From Streptomyces graminofaciens (GTDB lineage Bacteria > Actinomycetota > Actinomycetes > Streptomycetales > Streptomycetaceae), in the NCBI RefSeq assembly GCF_030294945.1, contig NZ_AP018448.1, positions 2,976,001-3,040,000 on the forward strand: a stretch of DNA of 64,000 nt, given 5' to 3'. Below are positions 33,893-44,030 of this stretch, piece by piece. A program made the position numbers and the translations under genes. Each line of letters starts with the position of its first letter. Position 1 is the stretch's first letter. Under the pieces are notes generated by a model. It worked only from the letters and a program-made list of their open reading frames with translations. It did no database searches and was not told where the DNA came from.

Positions 33893-35533
33893 TCAGTGTT
33901 CGGTCAGCTTGCCGGACGACACCTCCACGCGGCGGGTCACGTGTACCGCGTCCAGCATGCGGCGATCGTGGGTGACCAGCAGCAGCGTGCCCTCGTACGC
34001 GTCCAGGGCGGACTCCAGCTGCTCGATCGCCGGCAGGTCCAGGTGGTTCGTCGGCTCATCCAGGACCAGGAGGTTGACGCCTCGGCCCTGGAGCAGCGCC
34101 AGGGCCGCGCGGGTACGTTCGCCGGGGGACAGGGTCACCGCCTCGCGCAGGACGTGGTCGGACTTGAGGCCGAACTTGGCGAGGAGCGTGCGGACCTCGG
34201 CCGGTTCGGTGTCGGGGACCGCCGCGCGGAAGGCGTCGAGCAGCGACTCCGAGCCGTGAAACAGCTTCCGGGCCTGGTCGACCTCGCCGACCAGAACACC
34301 CGAGCCGAGCGAGGCATGGCCCGCGTCCAGGGGGATCCGGCCCAGCAGGGCACCGAGCAGCGTCGACTTGCCGGACCCGTTCGCACCCGTCACCGCCACC
34401 CGGTCCGCCCAGTCGATCTGCAGTGACACCGGGCCGAACACGAAGTCGCCCCGCCGTACCTCCGCGTCCCGCAGCGTCGCGACCACCGCACCCGAGCGGG
34501 GAGCGGCCGCGATCTCCATCTGCAGTTCCCACTCCTTGCGCGGCTCCTCGACGACCTCCAGCCGTTCGATCATGCGCTGCGTCTGCCGCGCCTTCGCCGC
34601 CTGCTTCTCGCTCGCCTCGCTGCGGAACTTGCGGCCGATCTTGTCGTTGTCGTTGCCCGCCTTGCGCCGCGCGTTCTTGACGCCCTTGTCCATCCAGGAG
34701 CGCTGCGTCTGGGCCCGGTCCTGCAGGGCGGCACGCTTGTCGGCGTACTCCTCGTAGCCGTCGCGGGCATGCCGGCGCGCGGTGGCCCGCTCCTCCAGGT
34801 AGGCCTCGTACCCGCCGCCGTAGAGATTGATCTGGTTCTGGGCGAGGTCCAGTTCGAGGACCTTGGTGACCGTGCGGGTCAGGAACTCCCGGTCATGGCT
34901 CACCACGACCGTGCCGCCGCGCAGGCGGCCGACGAAGCGTTCGAGGCGCTCAAGGCCGTCGAGGTCCAGGTCGTTGGTGGGCTCGTCGAGGAGGAAGACG
35001 TCGTAGCGGGAGAGAAGGAGGGAGGCGAGGCCCGCACGGGCCGCCTGGCCGCCGGAGAGGCCCGTCATCAGCTGGTCCAGGTCCACACCGAGGCCCAGGG
35101 AGTCGGCGACCTCCTCGGCCCGTTCATCGAGGTCGGCGCCGCCGAGGGCGAGCCAGCGCTCCAGGCTGGTCGCATACGCGTCGTCCGCGCCCGGCGCCCC
35201 GTCGACCAGGGCCTGCGTGGCCTCGTCCATCACACGCTGGGCCTCGGCCACCCCCGTGCGGCGGGCGAGGAACTCCCGTACCGTCTCGCCCTCCCGGCGC
35301 TCCGGCTCCTGCGGCAGATGACCGACGTTGGCCGTGGGCGGGGAGAGGCGGAGCTCGCCCTGTTCCGGTGGGAGCAGCCCGGCGAGCAGCCGTAGCAGGG
35401 TGGACTTGCCCGCGCCGTTGGCGCCGACCAGCCCGATCACGTCTCCGGGCGCGACGACGAGGTCGAGCCCGGAGAAGAGCGAGCGGTCGCCGTGGCCGGC
35501 GGCGAGGTTCTTGACGACGAGGGTGGCTGTCAC
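33893..35533 (-). CDS. ABC-F family ATPase
   Basis: This 546-residue protein has two ABC domains and no membrane segment. Walker A motifs are GLVGANGAGKSTLLRLLAG and AVTGANGSGKSTLLGALLG. Signatures are LSGGQAARAGLASLL and LSPGERTRAALALL. A charged linker (about 235-320) lies between them. ABC-F proteins act on ribosomes, as translation factors or antibiotic-protection proteins. The GTG at 35533 is preceded, after 8 nt, by TAGGAT (35542-35547, minus strand), a candidate leaderless promoter. A second ABC-F gene lies at 56805. Confidence 0.9.
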   Translation of the reverse strand: MTATLVVKNLAAGHGDRSLFSGLDLVVAPGDVIGLVGANGAGKSTLLRLLAGLLPPEQGELRLSPPTANVGHLPQEPERREGETVREFLARRTGVAEAQRVMDEATQALVDGAPGADDAYATSLERWLALGGADLDERAEEVADSLGLGVDLDQLMTGLSGGQAARAGLASLLLSRYDVFLLDEPTNDLDLDGLERLERFVGRLRGGTVVVSHDREFLTRTVTKVLELDLAQNQINLYGGGYEAYLEERATARRHARDGYEEYADKRAALQDRAQTQRSWMDKGVKNARRKAGNDNDKIGRKFRSEASEKQAAKARQTQRMIERLEVVEEPRKEWELQMEIAAAPRSGAVVATLRDAEVRRGDFVFGPVSLQIDWADRVAVTGANGSGKSTLLGALLGRIPLDAGHASLGSGVLVGEVDQARKLFHGSESLLDAFRAAVPDTEPAEVRTLLAKFGLKSDHVLREAVTLSPGERTRAALALLQGRGVNLLVLDEPTNHLDLPAIEQLESALDAYEGTLLLVTHDRRMLDAVHVTRRVEVSSGKLTEH

Positions 35534-35620
35534 AAGGGGCGATCCTAATGACCGGCCGGCCATTCCTCCCAGCCGAGAGCAGTCATAAAGGCACATAAAG
35601 GGCCATTTCGATCGATTCCC

Positions 35621-36649
35621 TCATCTTGCCATCGGCTGCACCAACACCGTCCCCGACGTCCGCGCCACGATGAACGACTCGCCTTTCACGGCCTTGGTGT
35701 CCAGGCCGATCCGGTGTTGGCCCGCCGGGAGGATTCCGTCGAAGACCTTGTGGATGTGGGTCCGGTAGAGGCGGTCCGTCCGATACGCGGTCAGCTGGAC
35801 CCGGCAGGTGGAGGTGATCTCGATGCCCGCCTCGCCGTCGGCGGCGATCAGCCGGGTCAGGCGGCGCTGTTCGGACGGGCTGCGGTCGAGGGCGTGTTCG
35901 ATCTGGGCGACGAGGAGCGGGATGATCGGGGCGAGTCCCTCGACGTAGGCGACCTGCACCCCGGCGCGCTCGAACGTCCGCCGTACGGCTTCGCGGTCCG
36001 CCTCGCCGACAGCCCGGCCGAAGGCGACCGCCCCGTAGACGCGCAGTTCCTCGGGGGGTACGTCGGTGGCGTCGTGCGTGATGTCGGCGCCGATGCCGAT
36101 GGTGCGCAGGGCGGCGGCCAGCTTGGCGAGGACGGCGACCCGGGCGCCGATGAGCAGGACACGGCGGCGGGCCGAGGATTCGTCGGGGTCCTCGCGCAGC
36201 AGGGAATGCAGGGCGCTGCGGTACTCGGTGCCGCGGAACCGGAACGGGCCGATGCCGGTGTAGCCGTTGAGTTTGAGGTCGGCCACCTCCTCCGTCTGCC
36301 AGGCGAAGTCGCGCCACACGAAGTCGTCGCCGTCGCGCTCTATGACAGCGGTGACTGCTCCGCAGGCGAGGTCCGCGCATTCGGGGCAGCCGTAGATGAC
36401 GTACCGGCCGCCCGCCAGCGGAGCGTCGGCCTCCAGCAGAAGGCTGCGCACCTGGGCGGTGAAGATCGCGGGCGGGACGTCGGAGGCGAGAGGGGAGACG
36501 GCGTCGAGGTCGGAGAGCTGGAACAGCAGCGGGCGTCCGTCGACGATGAAGTCCACGAAATCCCGGTGCACTTGGTAGTCACCGTTGGCGAGGACGCCAC
36601 CGGCACGCATCGCCGGTGCCAGGCCGAAGGTAGCGTATTCGGCAGACAT
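35621..36649 (-). CDS. Conserved hypothetical protein of 342 residues
   Basis: The N-terminal half (about 1-140) contains YVIYGCPECADLACGAVTAV, a Cys cluster that could bind metal, followed by FAWQTEEVADLKLNGYTG. The middle (about 160-215) looks like a Rossmann-type stretch (RRVLLIGARVAVLAKLAAAL). The C-terminal part is beta-rich. Similar proteins are, from memory, labelled oxidoreductase in Streptomyces without clear support. No signal or membrane segments are seen. It stands alone, upstream of the ABC-F gene and divergent from an oxidase remnant. Confidence 0.7.
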   Translation of the reverse strand: MSAEYATFGLAPAMRAGGVLANGDYQVHRDFVDFIVDGRPLLFQLSDLDAVSPLASDVPPAIFTAQVRSLLLEADAPLAGGRYVIYGCPECADLACGAVTAVIERDGDDFVWRDFAWQTEEVADLKLNGYTGIGPFRFRGTEYRSALHSLLREDPDESSARRRVLLIGARVAVLAKLAAALRTIGIGADITHDATDVPPEELRVYGAVAFGRAVGEADREAVRRTFERAGVQVAYVEGLAPIIPLLVAQIEHALDRSPSEQRRLTRLIAADGEAGIEITSTCRVQLTAYRTDRLYRTHIHKVFDGILPAGQHRIGLDTKAVKGESFIVARTSGTVLVQPMAR

Positions 36650-36727
36650 GGTGTGAGTATCCCCACATCGGGACCTCTATGAGCACGGCATGACATATTC
36701 CGCCAACGTCCCTGGACGGCCATTGAC

Positions 36728-37080
36728 TTGACCGGTGACGTGATCGTGGTCGGAGGCGGGGTCGTCGGGCTGACGACCGCCGTCGTACTCACGGAGAGCG
36801 GCAGCCGGGTGTGGGCGCGGGAGCCGGTCGAGCGGACCACGTCGGCGGTCGCGGGCGGGCTGTGCTGGCCGTACCGGATCGAACCGGAGGCGGTCGTGGG
36901 CGAATGGGCGCACGAATCGCTGACCGTGTACGAGGAGTTGGCGGCCCGGCCCTACGAGACGGGCGTACGCATGGTCGAGGGCGTACACCGCGACACGGCA
37001 CTGGACGACAGGGGCGCAGGGGCCGCCCGCGTGCCGGAGCCGCGGGCGTCGACGGCCGGGTAGTACGCGGCGGGGGGGCC
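36728..37080 (+). pseudogene. D-amino-acid oxidase remnant, truncated
   Basis: The ORF opens with a perfect FAD-binding motif, VIVVGGGVVGLTTAVVLTES, then AVAGGLCWPYRIEP and RPYETGVRMVEGVH, all typical of D-amino-acid oxidases (about 320 residues). It stops after 111 codons at 37061. The frame beyond the TAG reads on briefly as tyrosine-alanine, consistent with a nonsense change in an ancestral Glu codon. It then runs into the 3' end of the convergent BCCT gene, so the catalytic C-terminal two thirds are missing. Loss by deletion next to the BCCT gene is likely. Confidence 0.7.
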
Positions 37081-37108
37081 TGTGCGCCCGGCTTCCGACG
37101 ATCGCCCC

Positions 37109-37126
37109 GCGCCCCTTACGGGGCGC
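37109..37126 (-). terminator. Small hairpin at the BCCT stop codon
   Basis: GCGCCCC (37109-37115) pairs with GGGGCGC (37120-37126) around a 4-nt loop. The hairpin contains the TAA stop of the BCCT gene. It may terminate that gene and block read-through into the oxidase remnant. Confidence 0.5.
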
Positions 37127-38840
37127 CGTGACCCACCGGGTCCCCTTCCACCTCTGTCCCCTGCCCCGGCCCCACCCTGATCTCGAACTCGCCGTCATAG
37201 CGCCGGTGGCCCTCGATGACGGCGAGTTCGACCGCCTCGGAGGCCATGTCCTCTCGCACCATCACCGGGTCCCGGCGCAGGTCACGCATGAGGGCGACGC
37301 ACATGCCGATCATCACGAGGACGAAGGGCGCGGCTGCCAGGATCGTGAGATTCTGCAGGCCCGTGAGGGCGTCGCCCTGGCCGCTGCCGACCAGCAGCAT
37401 GATCGCGGCGACGGCGCCCGTCACCACGCCCCAGAAGACGACCACGAACCGGCCGGGTTCCAGAGCGCCCCGCTGCGACAGCGTGCCCATGACGATGGAG
37501 GCCGCGTCGGCGCCGGAGACGAAGAAGATGCCGACGAGGATCATCACGAGCAGGCTGCTCACGGTGGCGACGGGGAACTGGTCCAGTACGGCGAAGAGCT
37601 GTCCCTCCGGTGTCGACGCGTCGCCCAGGCGCTCGCCGGCCTGGAGTTTCATCGCCGTACCGCCGAAGACGGCGAACCAGACCAGGCTGACCGTGCTGGG
37701 GACGAGGATCACCCCGCCGACGAACTGGCGGATCGTACGGCCGCGGCTGATGCGGGCGATGAACATGCCGACGAACGGCGTCCAGGAGATCCACCACGCC
37801 CAGTAGAAGACCGTCCAGCTGCCCAGCCAGTCGGCGACGCCCGCGCCGCCGGAGGCCTCGGTGCGGCCCGCGAGCCGGGGCAGGTCGCCGAGGTAGGAGA
37901 AGACCGAGGTGGGGAGGAGGTCGAGCACCAGGATCGTCGGGCCGGCGACGAAGACGAACACGGCCAGCACCAGTGCCAGCACCATGTTCGTGTTGGACAG
38001 CCACTGGATGCCCTTCTCCACGCCGGACACGGCGGAGGCGACGAACGCCAGGGTCAGGACGGCGATGATGGAGACGAGCAGACCCGTGCTCACCTTGTCC
38101 ATCCAGTTCAGCTCCCGCATTCCGGAGCCGATCTGCAGGGCGCCGAGGCCCAGCGAGGCGGCGGAGCCGAAGATCGTCGCGACGATGGCGAGGATGTCGA
38201 TGACCCGGCCGGCGGCGCCGTTCGCGTGCTTCTCGCCCATCAGCGGGGTGAAGACGGCGCTGATGGTCTGGCGGCGGCCCTTGCGGAAGGTGCTGTAGGC
38301 GATGGCTAGGCCGACCACCGCGTAGATCGCCCACGGGTGCAGCGTCCAGTGGAAGAGGGTCGTCGCCATCGCCGTCTCCATGCGCTCGCCGGAGCCGTTC
38401 GGGGCGGTGCCCGGCGGGGGCGAGGTGTAGTGCGCGAGGGGCTCGCTCACGCCGTAGAACATCAGTCCGATGCCCATGCCGGCGCTGAACATCATGGCGA
38501 CCCAGGACACCGTGCGGAACTCGGGCTTCTCGCCCTCCGCGCCGAGGTGGATGCGGCCGTAGCGGCTGACGGCGAGCCAGAGGGCGAAGACCACGAAACA
38601 GGAGGCGGCGAGCATGAAGGCCCAGCCGCCGTTGTGGATCAGCCCGCTCAACAGCGTCCCGGAGACGTCCTCGAGCGAGTCGGTGGCGGCGGCGCCCCAG
38701 ACGACGAAGGCCAGGGTGAGGCCCGCCGTCACACCGAACACCACGCGGTCCGTACGGGGCCGCCCGCCGCCGGGGAGGTCCGCTTCCGAACCCGGAAGCG
38801 CACCTCCCCCGTGGTGGGCGGAGCGTTGATCGTGTGTCAC
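37116..38840 (-). CDS. BCCT family transporter (betaine/choline/carnitine type)
   Basis: This 574-residue membrane protein has about 12 transmembrane segments. It carries the BCCT hallmark region FSAGMGIGLMFYGVSEPL with a glycine motif, the fingerprint WAWWISWTPFVGMFIARISR in helix 8, and HWTLHPWAIYAVVGLAIAY. It likely imports a trimethylammonium osmolyte such as glycine betaine; the Met in the GMGIG stretch points to a sodium-coupled betaine-type site. The charged C-terminal tail is short. The GTG at 38840 with GGAAAGG upstream was chosen over an earlier in-frame start at 38903. Confidence 0.92.
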   Translation of the reverse strand: MTHDQRSAHHGGGALPGSEADLPGGGRPRTDRVVFGVTAGLTLAFVVWGAAATDSLEDVSGTLLSGLIHNGGWAFMLAASCFVVFALWLAVSRYGRIHLGAEGEKPEFRTVSWVAMMFSAGMGIGLMFYGVSEPLAHYTSPPPGTAPNGSGERMETAMATTLFHWTLHPWAIYAVVGLAIAYSTFRKGRRQTISAVFTPLMGEKHANGAAGRVIDILAIVATIFGSAASLGLGALQIGSGMRELNWMDKVSTGLLVSIIAVLTLAFVASAVSGVEKGIQWLSNTNMVLALVLAVFVFVAGPTILVLDLLPTSVFSYLGDLPRLAGRTEASGGAGVADWLGSWTVFYWAWWISWTPFVGMFIARISRGRTIRQFVGGVILVPSTVSLVWFAVFGGTAMKLQAGERLGDASTPEGQLFAVLDQFPVATVSSLLVMILVGIFFVSGADAASIVMGTLSQRGALEPGRFVVVFWGVVTGAVAAIMLLVGSGQGDALTGLQNLTILAAAPFVLVMIGMCVALMRDLRRDPVMVREDMASEAVELAVIEGHRRYDGEFEIRVGPGQGTEVEGDPVGHGAP

Positions 38841-38924
38841 AGGTGGAACCTTTCCGCGATGAGCTGATGACCAGCTACGCCTGCCCACTGAGCCGTACCG
38901 CATGTGACACCCATGTGATCTTTT

Positions 38925-40199
38925 TCAGCAGGTCGTGTGGGGTTCTCCCACCGTGACGTGATATGGCGCACGCTCGTCGAGGAGCAACGGGACGAGCGCC
39001 CGCAGCGACTGACGCAGTGGTACGACGGCGCCGCCGGTGTCCGCGTCGGGCCGCGTGCGGACCCCGTGCAGGGCCAGTTCGTCCGCGTACTCCGCGTACT
39101 GCTCGGAGGTGAGCCGGTAGCCGCAGGGCGGGTCCTGGAGCACCTCGGCGGGTTCGGCCGGGTCGTTGTCGGCGCCGCCGACGTAGACCGGGCCGGTGTC
39201 GCGCCACCCGGCGAGCCGGGCCGCGCCGGTGGCCGCGTCGACCTGGCGGCCCCGCTCCCCGGCGAAGCCGAACAGGCCCTTGAGCGCGGCCAGTTGCGAG
39301 CTCACCCGACGCCGGTTGTTCTCCGGCTCCCCGGTGCCCTCGGCGATAGGTTCCACACGGCTCTCGATGAGTACGCCGACCGCGTGTTTGACGCCCGACA
39401 TGTTCCGCAGGATGCGCTCCTGGCCGTCGCCCGCGACCTGGCGGATCGGATCGCCGGTGACGGGGTCGGTCCAGATGCCGTACGTGCCGGTCGAGTACTT
39501 CTCGGCCCGGGCGGCGGGCCGTACGTAGTCCTGCGAGAGGGACTGCGCCTCCTTGTGCACGGCCGGGTCGGTGTTGAGGTTGCGTGGCCAGAGGTCGAAC
39601 AGGTCCTTGTCGTAGTAGGGGGGTGTGGCGCCGTATTCGTGCAGGTCATAGACGATGTCGGGGTCGCGGTCGCGGATGACGGCCGCCATCGCCCGTGCCT
39701 CGGCTGTCTTCAGGGCCAGATGGTCGCGATTGATGTCGACACCGTCGCTGTTGCCCCGGGTGTCGGCGGCCCGGCCGTCGGGGTTGGCGGTGGGCACGAC
39801 GAGGACGGTGGTGTTCTTCAACAGCCGCTCGGTGCGTCCGTCCTTGGGCTGGGCGAGGTCGCGGATCGTCGTGAGGCAGGCCTCGCGGCCGGAGGGTTCG
39901 TCGCCGTGCTGACTGCAGATGAGCAGGACCATGCGGCTGGTGGGGCGGGTGCCGATGCGTACGAGCTGGAGCGGGCGGTCCTGCTTCGTGGTGCCGATCC
40001 GGGTGAGCGACACGCGCTCGCTCCCCCGGTCGACGGCCGCGAGGAAGTCCTGCTCCTCGCTCTGGCTGGTCCAGCGCGCGCCTGCCGACTGCTCGAAGCC
40101 CGTGCGGGGCGCAGTGGTGGCGTCCGTGGCGTGCGCCGGGGCCGCCAGCAGGGGCGCGGCGAGGGCGGCGGCGATCAGTGTCGCGCCCCTGCCTCTCAT
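38925..40199 (-). CDS. Secreted M14 family zinc carboxypeptidase
   Basis: This 424-residue protein has an N-terminal signal peptide ([17 protein letters not shown], cleavage near residue 24). Zinc ligands appear as His98 and Glu101 in [10 protein letters not shown], and His187 in VYDLHEYGA. The substrate-binding segment GVDINRDH is also present. It probably trims C-terminal residues from peptides outside the cell. Its ATG overlaps the end of the X-Pro peptidase gene (ATGA), so the two secreted peptidases are translated together. Confidence 0.88.
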   Translation of the reverse strand: MRGRGATLIAAALAAPLLAAPAHATDATTAPRTGFEQSAGARWTSQSEEQDFLAAVDRGSERVSLTRIGTTKQDRPLQLVRIGTRPTSRMVLLICSQHGDEPSGREACLTTIRDLAQPKDGRTERLLKNTTVLVVPTANPDGRAADTRGNSDGVDINRDHLALKTAEARAMAAVIRDRDPDIVYDLHEYGATPPYYDKDLFDLWPRNLNTDPAVHKEAQSLSQDYVRPAARAEKYSTGTYGIWTDPVTGDPIRQVAGDGQERILRNMSGVKHAVGVLIESRVEPIAEGTGEPENNRRRVSSQLAALKGLFGFAGERGRQVDAATGAARLAGWRDTGPVYVGGADNDPAEPAEVLQDPPCGYRLTSEQYAEYADELALHGVRTRPDADTGGAVVPLRQSLRALVPLLLDERAPYHVTVGEPHTTC

Positions 40200-42157
40200 T
40201 CCCCGGCCCCCGGCACGCGCTGGGCGGAGCGCGGTTCGCGTACGCCGTCGAGGACGGACGGGCTCGGCGCGGGCCCGGCGCCCGAGGTGGCCTTCGCGAA
40301 CGCGGCGGCACCGCCGACCAGCGGGACGTGCGCGGAGGTGCCCTTGAGGTCGATGGTCAGGGTCGGGGTCGTCGAGGGCGGGTCGATGAGGTCCTTGTCG
40401 GTGCCCGCGACGATCAGGGCGAGGCGGTGGCCGGCCGGGATCACATGGTCACTGGCGTGCAGGTCCAGCGTGATCCGGTACGGCTTTCCGGGGGTGAGCG
40501 GGGCTCCCGTGGCCGAGGAGTGGTTGCCGAGGTCGGCCCAGCCGCGGCTGAAGATCGTGTAGTCGACGTCGGCGGTCTTGGCCTCGGTCTTCCGGAAGCA
40601 GGAGCTGTCGCCGGTGGTGCTCGGGCCCCAGCAGGTGCGCTCGGTGAGGGTCGAGATGCCCTCGCCGGCCGCGGCGTAGTCGCGGATGGTGTCCGGGCCG
40701 AGGTCCACGAGGACCGCCGAGAGATGGGCGGTGGAGGTGGTGGGCGTGGCGGTGACCGTCACCTGGGAGGAGCCGGACAGGCGCAGGTCCTTGGTCAGCG
40801 GCGCGGTGACGAAGCCCGCCTTGTCGGGGGTGGACTTGTCGACGTACGCGGCCCAGTCGGTCTCGCTCAGGGCCGGGTTGTCGGTGAAGGTCTCGGTGCC
40901 GGTCCGCTTGCGCAGGCCGAGGGTGCCGACGCCGGCCTCGGTGCCCTTGGCCGGGCGCAGCGTCGTGGTCTTCGTGGCGCGCGGCGGCCAGACCTTGGAG
41001 GTCTCCCACTGGTCGGGGTGGCGTTCGATCGCGCCCATGGGCTCGTCGTCGATGCCGTTGTCGTAGCCGAGGAGTTCGTGGTCGAACCAGCGGTGCAGGG
41101 TGTCGACCCAGGCGGCGCGGCGGAAGTCGAAGGGGTCGACGTGGCCGGTCTGGGAGAGCCAGATCTTGCGCTCGACGCCGTGCTTCGCGAGGGCGTCCCA
41201 CCACTGGCCGAAGTGCTTGGGGCGGACGTTGAGGTCCTGTTGGCCGTGCACGACGAAGACGCTGGCCTTGATCTTCCTGACGTCCTTGACGTAGTCGCGC
41301 TCGGTCCACAGCGGGGTCCAGTCGCCGGTGCGCGGGGCGCCGTCGACGAGCTTCTGCTGGACGGCGGCGCACTTGGCGCGGGCGTCGGGGCTCTCGACGT
41401 AGTCGGACAGCCATTCGGGACCGGAGTCGTAGAGGGGGGCGCCCTGGGCGAAGTAGTAGTCGTACCAGGAGGAGATGGCGCCGATCGGGACGATGGTCTT
41501 CAGGCCCTTGACCCCGGTGGCGGCCACGCCGTTGGCGACGGTGCCGTCGTAGCTCTTGCCGATCATGCCGGTCCTGCCGTTGGTCCAGGTCGCCCTGGCC
41601 TTCTTGCCGCCGGTGCGGGTGGTGTAGGCCTTGGCCCGGCCGTTGAGCCAGTCGACCACCGCCTTCGCGGACTGGATGTCGGAGCGGCCGCCGACGTCCA
41701 CACAGCCGTCGGAGCGGTTGGTTCCGGCCAGGTCGACGCCGACGAAGGCGTAGCCGCGGGGCACGAAGTAGTTGTCGTAGAAGAGCGGCATCTGGACGAC
41801 GTCACCGTTCGCGTCGTACGTCTTGCGCTGGCTCTCGTTGCCTCGTCCACAACAGGAGTAGTACGGGCTGGCGTCCATGATCACGGGTATCTTGCGGCCC
41901 CGCTGAGCGGGTTCACGCGGGCGGACGATGTCCACGGCGACCCGGTCGGTCTTCCCGTCGCTGTCGCCGTCGAGTCCGGTGTCGACCCAGACGGCCTCGC
42001 GGATGGCGTTGGCGTACGAGTAGACGGGCCGGCTCTCGCGGGGCGGGGCGCTGTGGGCGACCGCCGGGGCGAGGAGGCTGGCCATCAGGGCGGCCGCGGC
42101 CGCCGTCGCGAGCGTTCTCCAGATCGTGAAGCGCGTGCGTCGCACAGGTATCGGCAT
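40196..42157 (-). CDS. Secreted Xaa-Pro dipeptidyl-peptidase (S15-type)
   Basis: This 653-residue protein has a signal peptide (about residues 1-36, hydrophobic core [19 protein letters not shown]). An alpha/beta-hydrolase domain carries the nucleophile Ser202 in [13 protein letters not shown] catalytic Asp/His region includes [16 protein letters not shown] and [14 protein letters not shown]-terminal beta-sandwich X-Pro domain (about 420-640) follows. It releases dipeptides with proline in second position. It is the upstream gene of a two-gene operon with the M14 peptidase and is divergent from the M1 peptidase gene. Confidence 0.9.
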   Translation of the reverse strand: MPIPVRRTRFTIWRTLATAAAAALMASLLAPAVAHSAPPRESRPVYSYANAIREAVWVDTGLDGDSDGKTDRVAVDIVRPREPAQRGRKIPVIMDASPYYSCCGRGNESQRKTYDANGDVVQMPLFYDNYFVPRGYAFVGVDLAGTNRSDGCVDVGGRSDIQSAKAVVDWLNGRAKAYTTRTGGKKARATWTNGRTGMIGKSYDGTVANGVAATGVKGLKTIVPIGAISSWYDYYFAQGAPLYDSGPEWLSDYVESPDARAKCAAVQQKLVDGAPRTGDWTPLWTERDYVKDVRKIKASVFVVHGQQDLNVRPKHFGQWWDALAKHGVERKIWLSQTGHVDPFDFRRAAWVDTLHRWFDHELLGYDNGIDDEPMGAIERHPDQWETSKVWPPRATKTTTLRPAKGTEAGVGTLGLRKRTGTETFTDNPALSETDWAAYVDKSTPDKAGFVTAPLTKDLRLSGSSQVTVTATPTTSTAHLSAVLVDLGPDTIRDYAAAGEGISTLTERTCWGPSTTGDSSCFRKTEAKTADVDYTIFSRGWADLGNHSSATGAPLTPGKPYRITLDLHASDHVIPAGHRLALIVAGTDKDLIDPPSTTPTLTIDLKGTSAHVPLVGGAAAFAKATSGAGPAPSPSVLDGVREPRSAQRVPGAGE

Positions 42158-42416
42158 GCGCGGACGGTACTGCGGTCAACTCCCGTGGAACAGAGGGCCC
42201 ATTGGGGCTGATGGGGGTTCGGCCACGGTGTGTCCGGAAAGGAGCGTCGGCGCGGGTCGCCCATGTCGGCCGAATGGCGATCGTGTGACAGGGGCGGCCA
42301 TGGACACGTCTGGGATCACAGGGACTCAATAGGCTCCGAACAGACTCGTGCGGACCCGTCCGGACCGGCTTCCCGGCGGCTCCGACCACTTGGCCCCCCA
42401 CCAATTGGAGTGTTTC

Positions 42417-43916
42417 GTGCACCGCAGACTCATCGCCCCGGGCGCGTTCGCGGCCTCCCTGCTGCTGGCGATCCCGGCGTCGGCGGCCGACTACTCGCCC
42501 GGCGCGCCGGGGATCGGCGACCCCTACTACCCGGCCTACGGCAACGGCGGCTACGACGTCTCCCACTACGACCTCCGGCTCAAGTACCAGCCGGCGACCG
42601 ACAAGCTGGAGGGCACCGCGACCCTCCTTGCGAGGACCACCCAGGACCTGTCCCGCTTCAACCTGGACTTCCTGCTCGATGTGAGCGAGGTCCGGGTCAA
42701 CGGCGCCAAGGCGACGTTCGCCGGCTCCGGCGAGCACGAGTTGGAGATCACCCCGAAGAGCCCGCTGCCCAAGGGGACGGACGTCACCGTCGTGGTCCGC
42801 TACAGCGGGGTGCCGTCGTCGAAGCAGGCATACGGCTTCACCAGTTGGCACCGCACCCCGGACGGCGGGGTCGCGGCGAACGAGCCCGAGGGCGCCTGGT
42901 GGTGGTTCCCCAGCAACGACCACCCGCTCGACAAGGCCACCTACGACGTGTCCGTACTGGTCCCGGACGGCAGCCAGGCGATCTCCAACGGCACGCTCCA
43001 GTCGACGAGTTCACGCGTGGGCTGGACCCGCTTCAACTGGCGGTCCAACAAGCCCCAGGCGACCTATCTCGCCACCCTCGCGGTCGGGAGGTTCGACGTC
43101 ACCACCGGACGCACCGAGAGCGGCATCCCGGTCGTCAACGCCTACAGCAAGGACCTCGGCGACAACTACGACGCGGCACGGGCCAGCATCGAACGCACGG
43201 GCGAGATCGCCGACTGGCTGGCCGAGTACTTCGGGCCGTATCCCTACAACGCGCTCGGCGGCTATGTACCGAACACGGACACCGGGTACGCGCTGGAGAC
43301 CCAGACCCGGCCGTTCTACAGCCCCCGGCAGTTCGCGAACGGCACGAATGTCTCCGTGGTCGTCCATGAGCTGGCCCACCAGTGGTACGGCGACCTGGTG
43401 TCCGTAGCCGGGTGGAAGGACATCTGGATCAACGAGGGCTTCGCCCGGTACGCGCAGTGGCTGTGGTCCGAGCACGAGAACGAGGGCACGGCGCAGGAGA
43501 TCGCGGACTATGTGTACGCGTCGCATCCGGCCGACGATCCCTTCTGGACCGTGAAGCCGGGTGACCCGGGGCCGGAGAACCAGTTCCACCTCGCGGTGTA
43601 CGACCGGGGTGCGCTGGCCCTGCAGGCGCTGCGCAACCGGATCGGGGACGAGGACTTCTTCGCGATCCTGAAGGGGTGGCCGGCGAAGTACGCGTACGGG
43701 AACGCGACGGTGGGCGACTTCGTCGCGTATGCGGAGCAGGTGTCCGGGGAGTCGTTGGGGGCGTTGTTCGAGACGTGGCTGAATCGGGCGTCGAAGCCGG
43801 GGGGTGTGGCTTCGCCGGGGGTCGGGGTCGTCAAGGAGCCCAAGTCGTGGAAGGGGATCGCTGCGACCGACTCCGTTCATGAGCGTGGTGAAGGGCACGG
43901 GCACCGTCGCGACTAG
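42417..43916 (+). CDS. Secreted M1 family metallopeptidase
   Basis: The protein has 499 residues and a signal peptide (VHRRLIAPGAFAASLLLAIP, cut near AADYSPG). It has an N-terminal beta domain and the gluzincin zinc motif HELAHQWYGD at 317-326, with the third ligand Glu340 in WINEGFARYAQW. It lacks the long C-terminal helical domain of full aminopeptidase N, as in the short secreted M1 group. TTGGAG precedes the GTG at 42417. It is divergent from the X-Pro peptidase operon, making a cluster of three secreted peptidases. Aminopeptidase activity is inferred. Confidence 0.9.
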   Translation: MHRRLIAPGAFAASLLLAIPASAADYSPGAPGIGDPYYPAYGNGGYDVSHYDLRLKYQPATDKLEGTATLLARTTQDLSRFNLDFLLDVSEVRVNGAKATFAGSGEHELEITPKSPLPKGTDVTVVVRYSGVPSSKQAYGFTSWHRTPDGGVAANEPEGAWWWFPSNDHPLDKATYDVSVLVPDGSQAISNGTLQSTSSRVGWTRFNWRSNKPQATYLATLAVGRFDVTTGRTESGIPVVNAYSKDLGDNYDAARASIERTGEIADWLAEYFGPYPYNALGGYVPNTDTGYALETQTRPFYSPRQFANGTNVSVVVHELAHQWYGDLVSVAGWKDIWINEGFARYAQWLWSEHENEGTAQEIADYVYASHPADDPFWTVKPGDPGPENQFHLAVYDRGALALQALRNRIGDEDFFAILKGWPAKYAYGNATVGDFVAYAEQVSGESLGALFETWLNRASKPGGVASPGVGVVKEPKSWKGIAATDSVHERGEGHGHRRD

Positions 43917-43996
43917 GGCGTGTTTCGAAAGTGGCGTCGTCCGCCCGGAGGGCGGGGAGGTTGCCTCACTTGTCGGCTGCGGTGCGTCGTGGCCTG

Positions 43997-44030
43997 TCGC
44001 GCAGTTCCCCGCGCCCCTTCAGGGGCGCGG
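43997..44030. repeat. Dispersed intergenic repeat, copy B, with 10-bp hairpin
   Basis: The repeat core CGCGCAGTTCCCCGCGCCCC lies within 43997-44018. Its end forms a perfect hairpin (44009-44018 with 44021-44030, 2-nt loop). The TGA stop of the convergent b-subunit-like gene falls at 44019-44021, so the repeat supplies that gene's last codons, stop and terminator. The preceding 80 nt after the M1 stop hold no gene. Confidence 0.75.
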
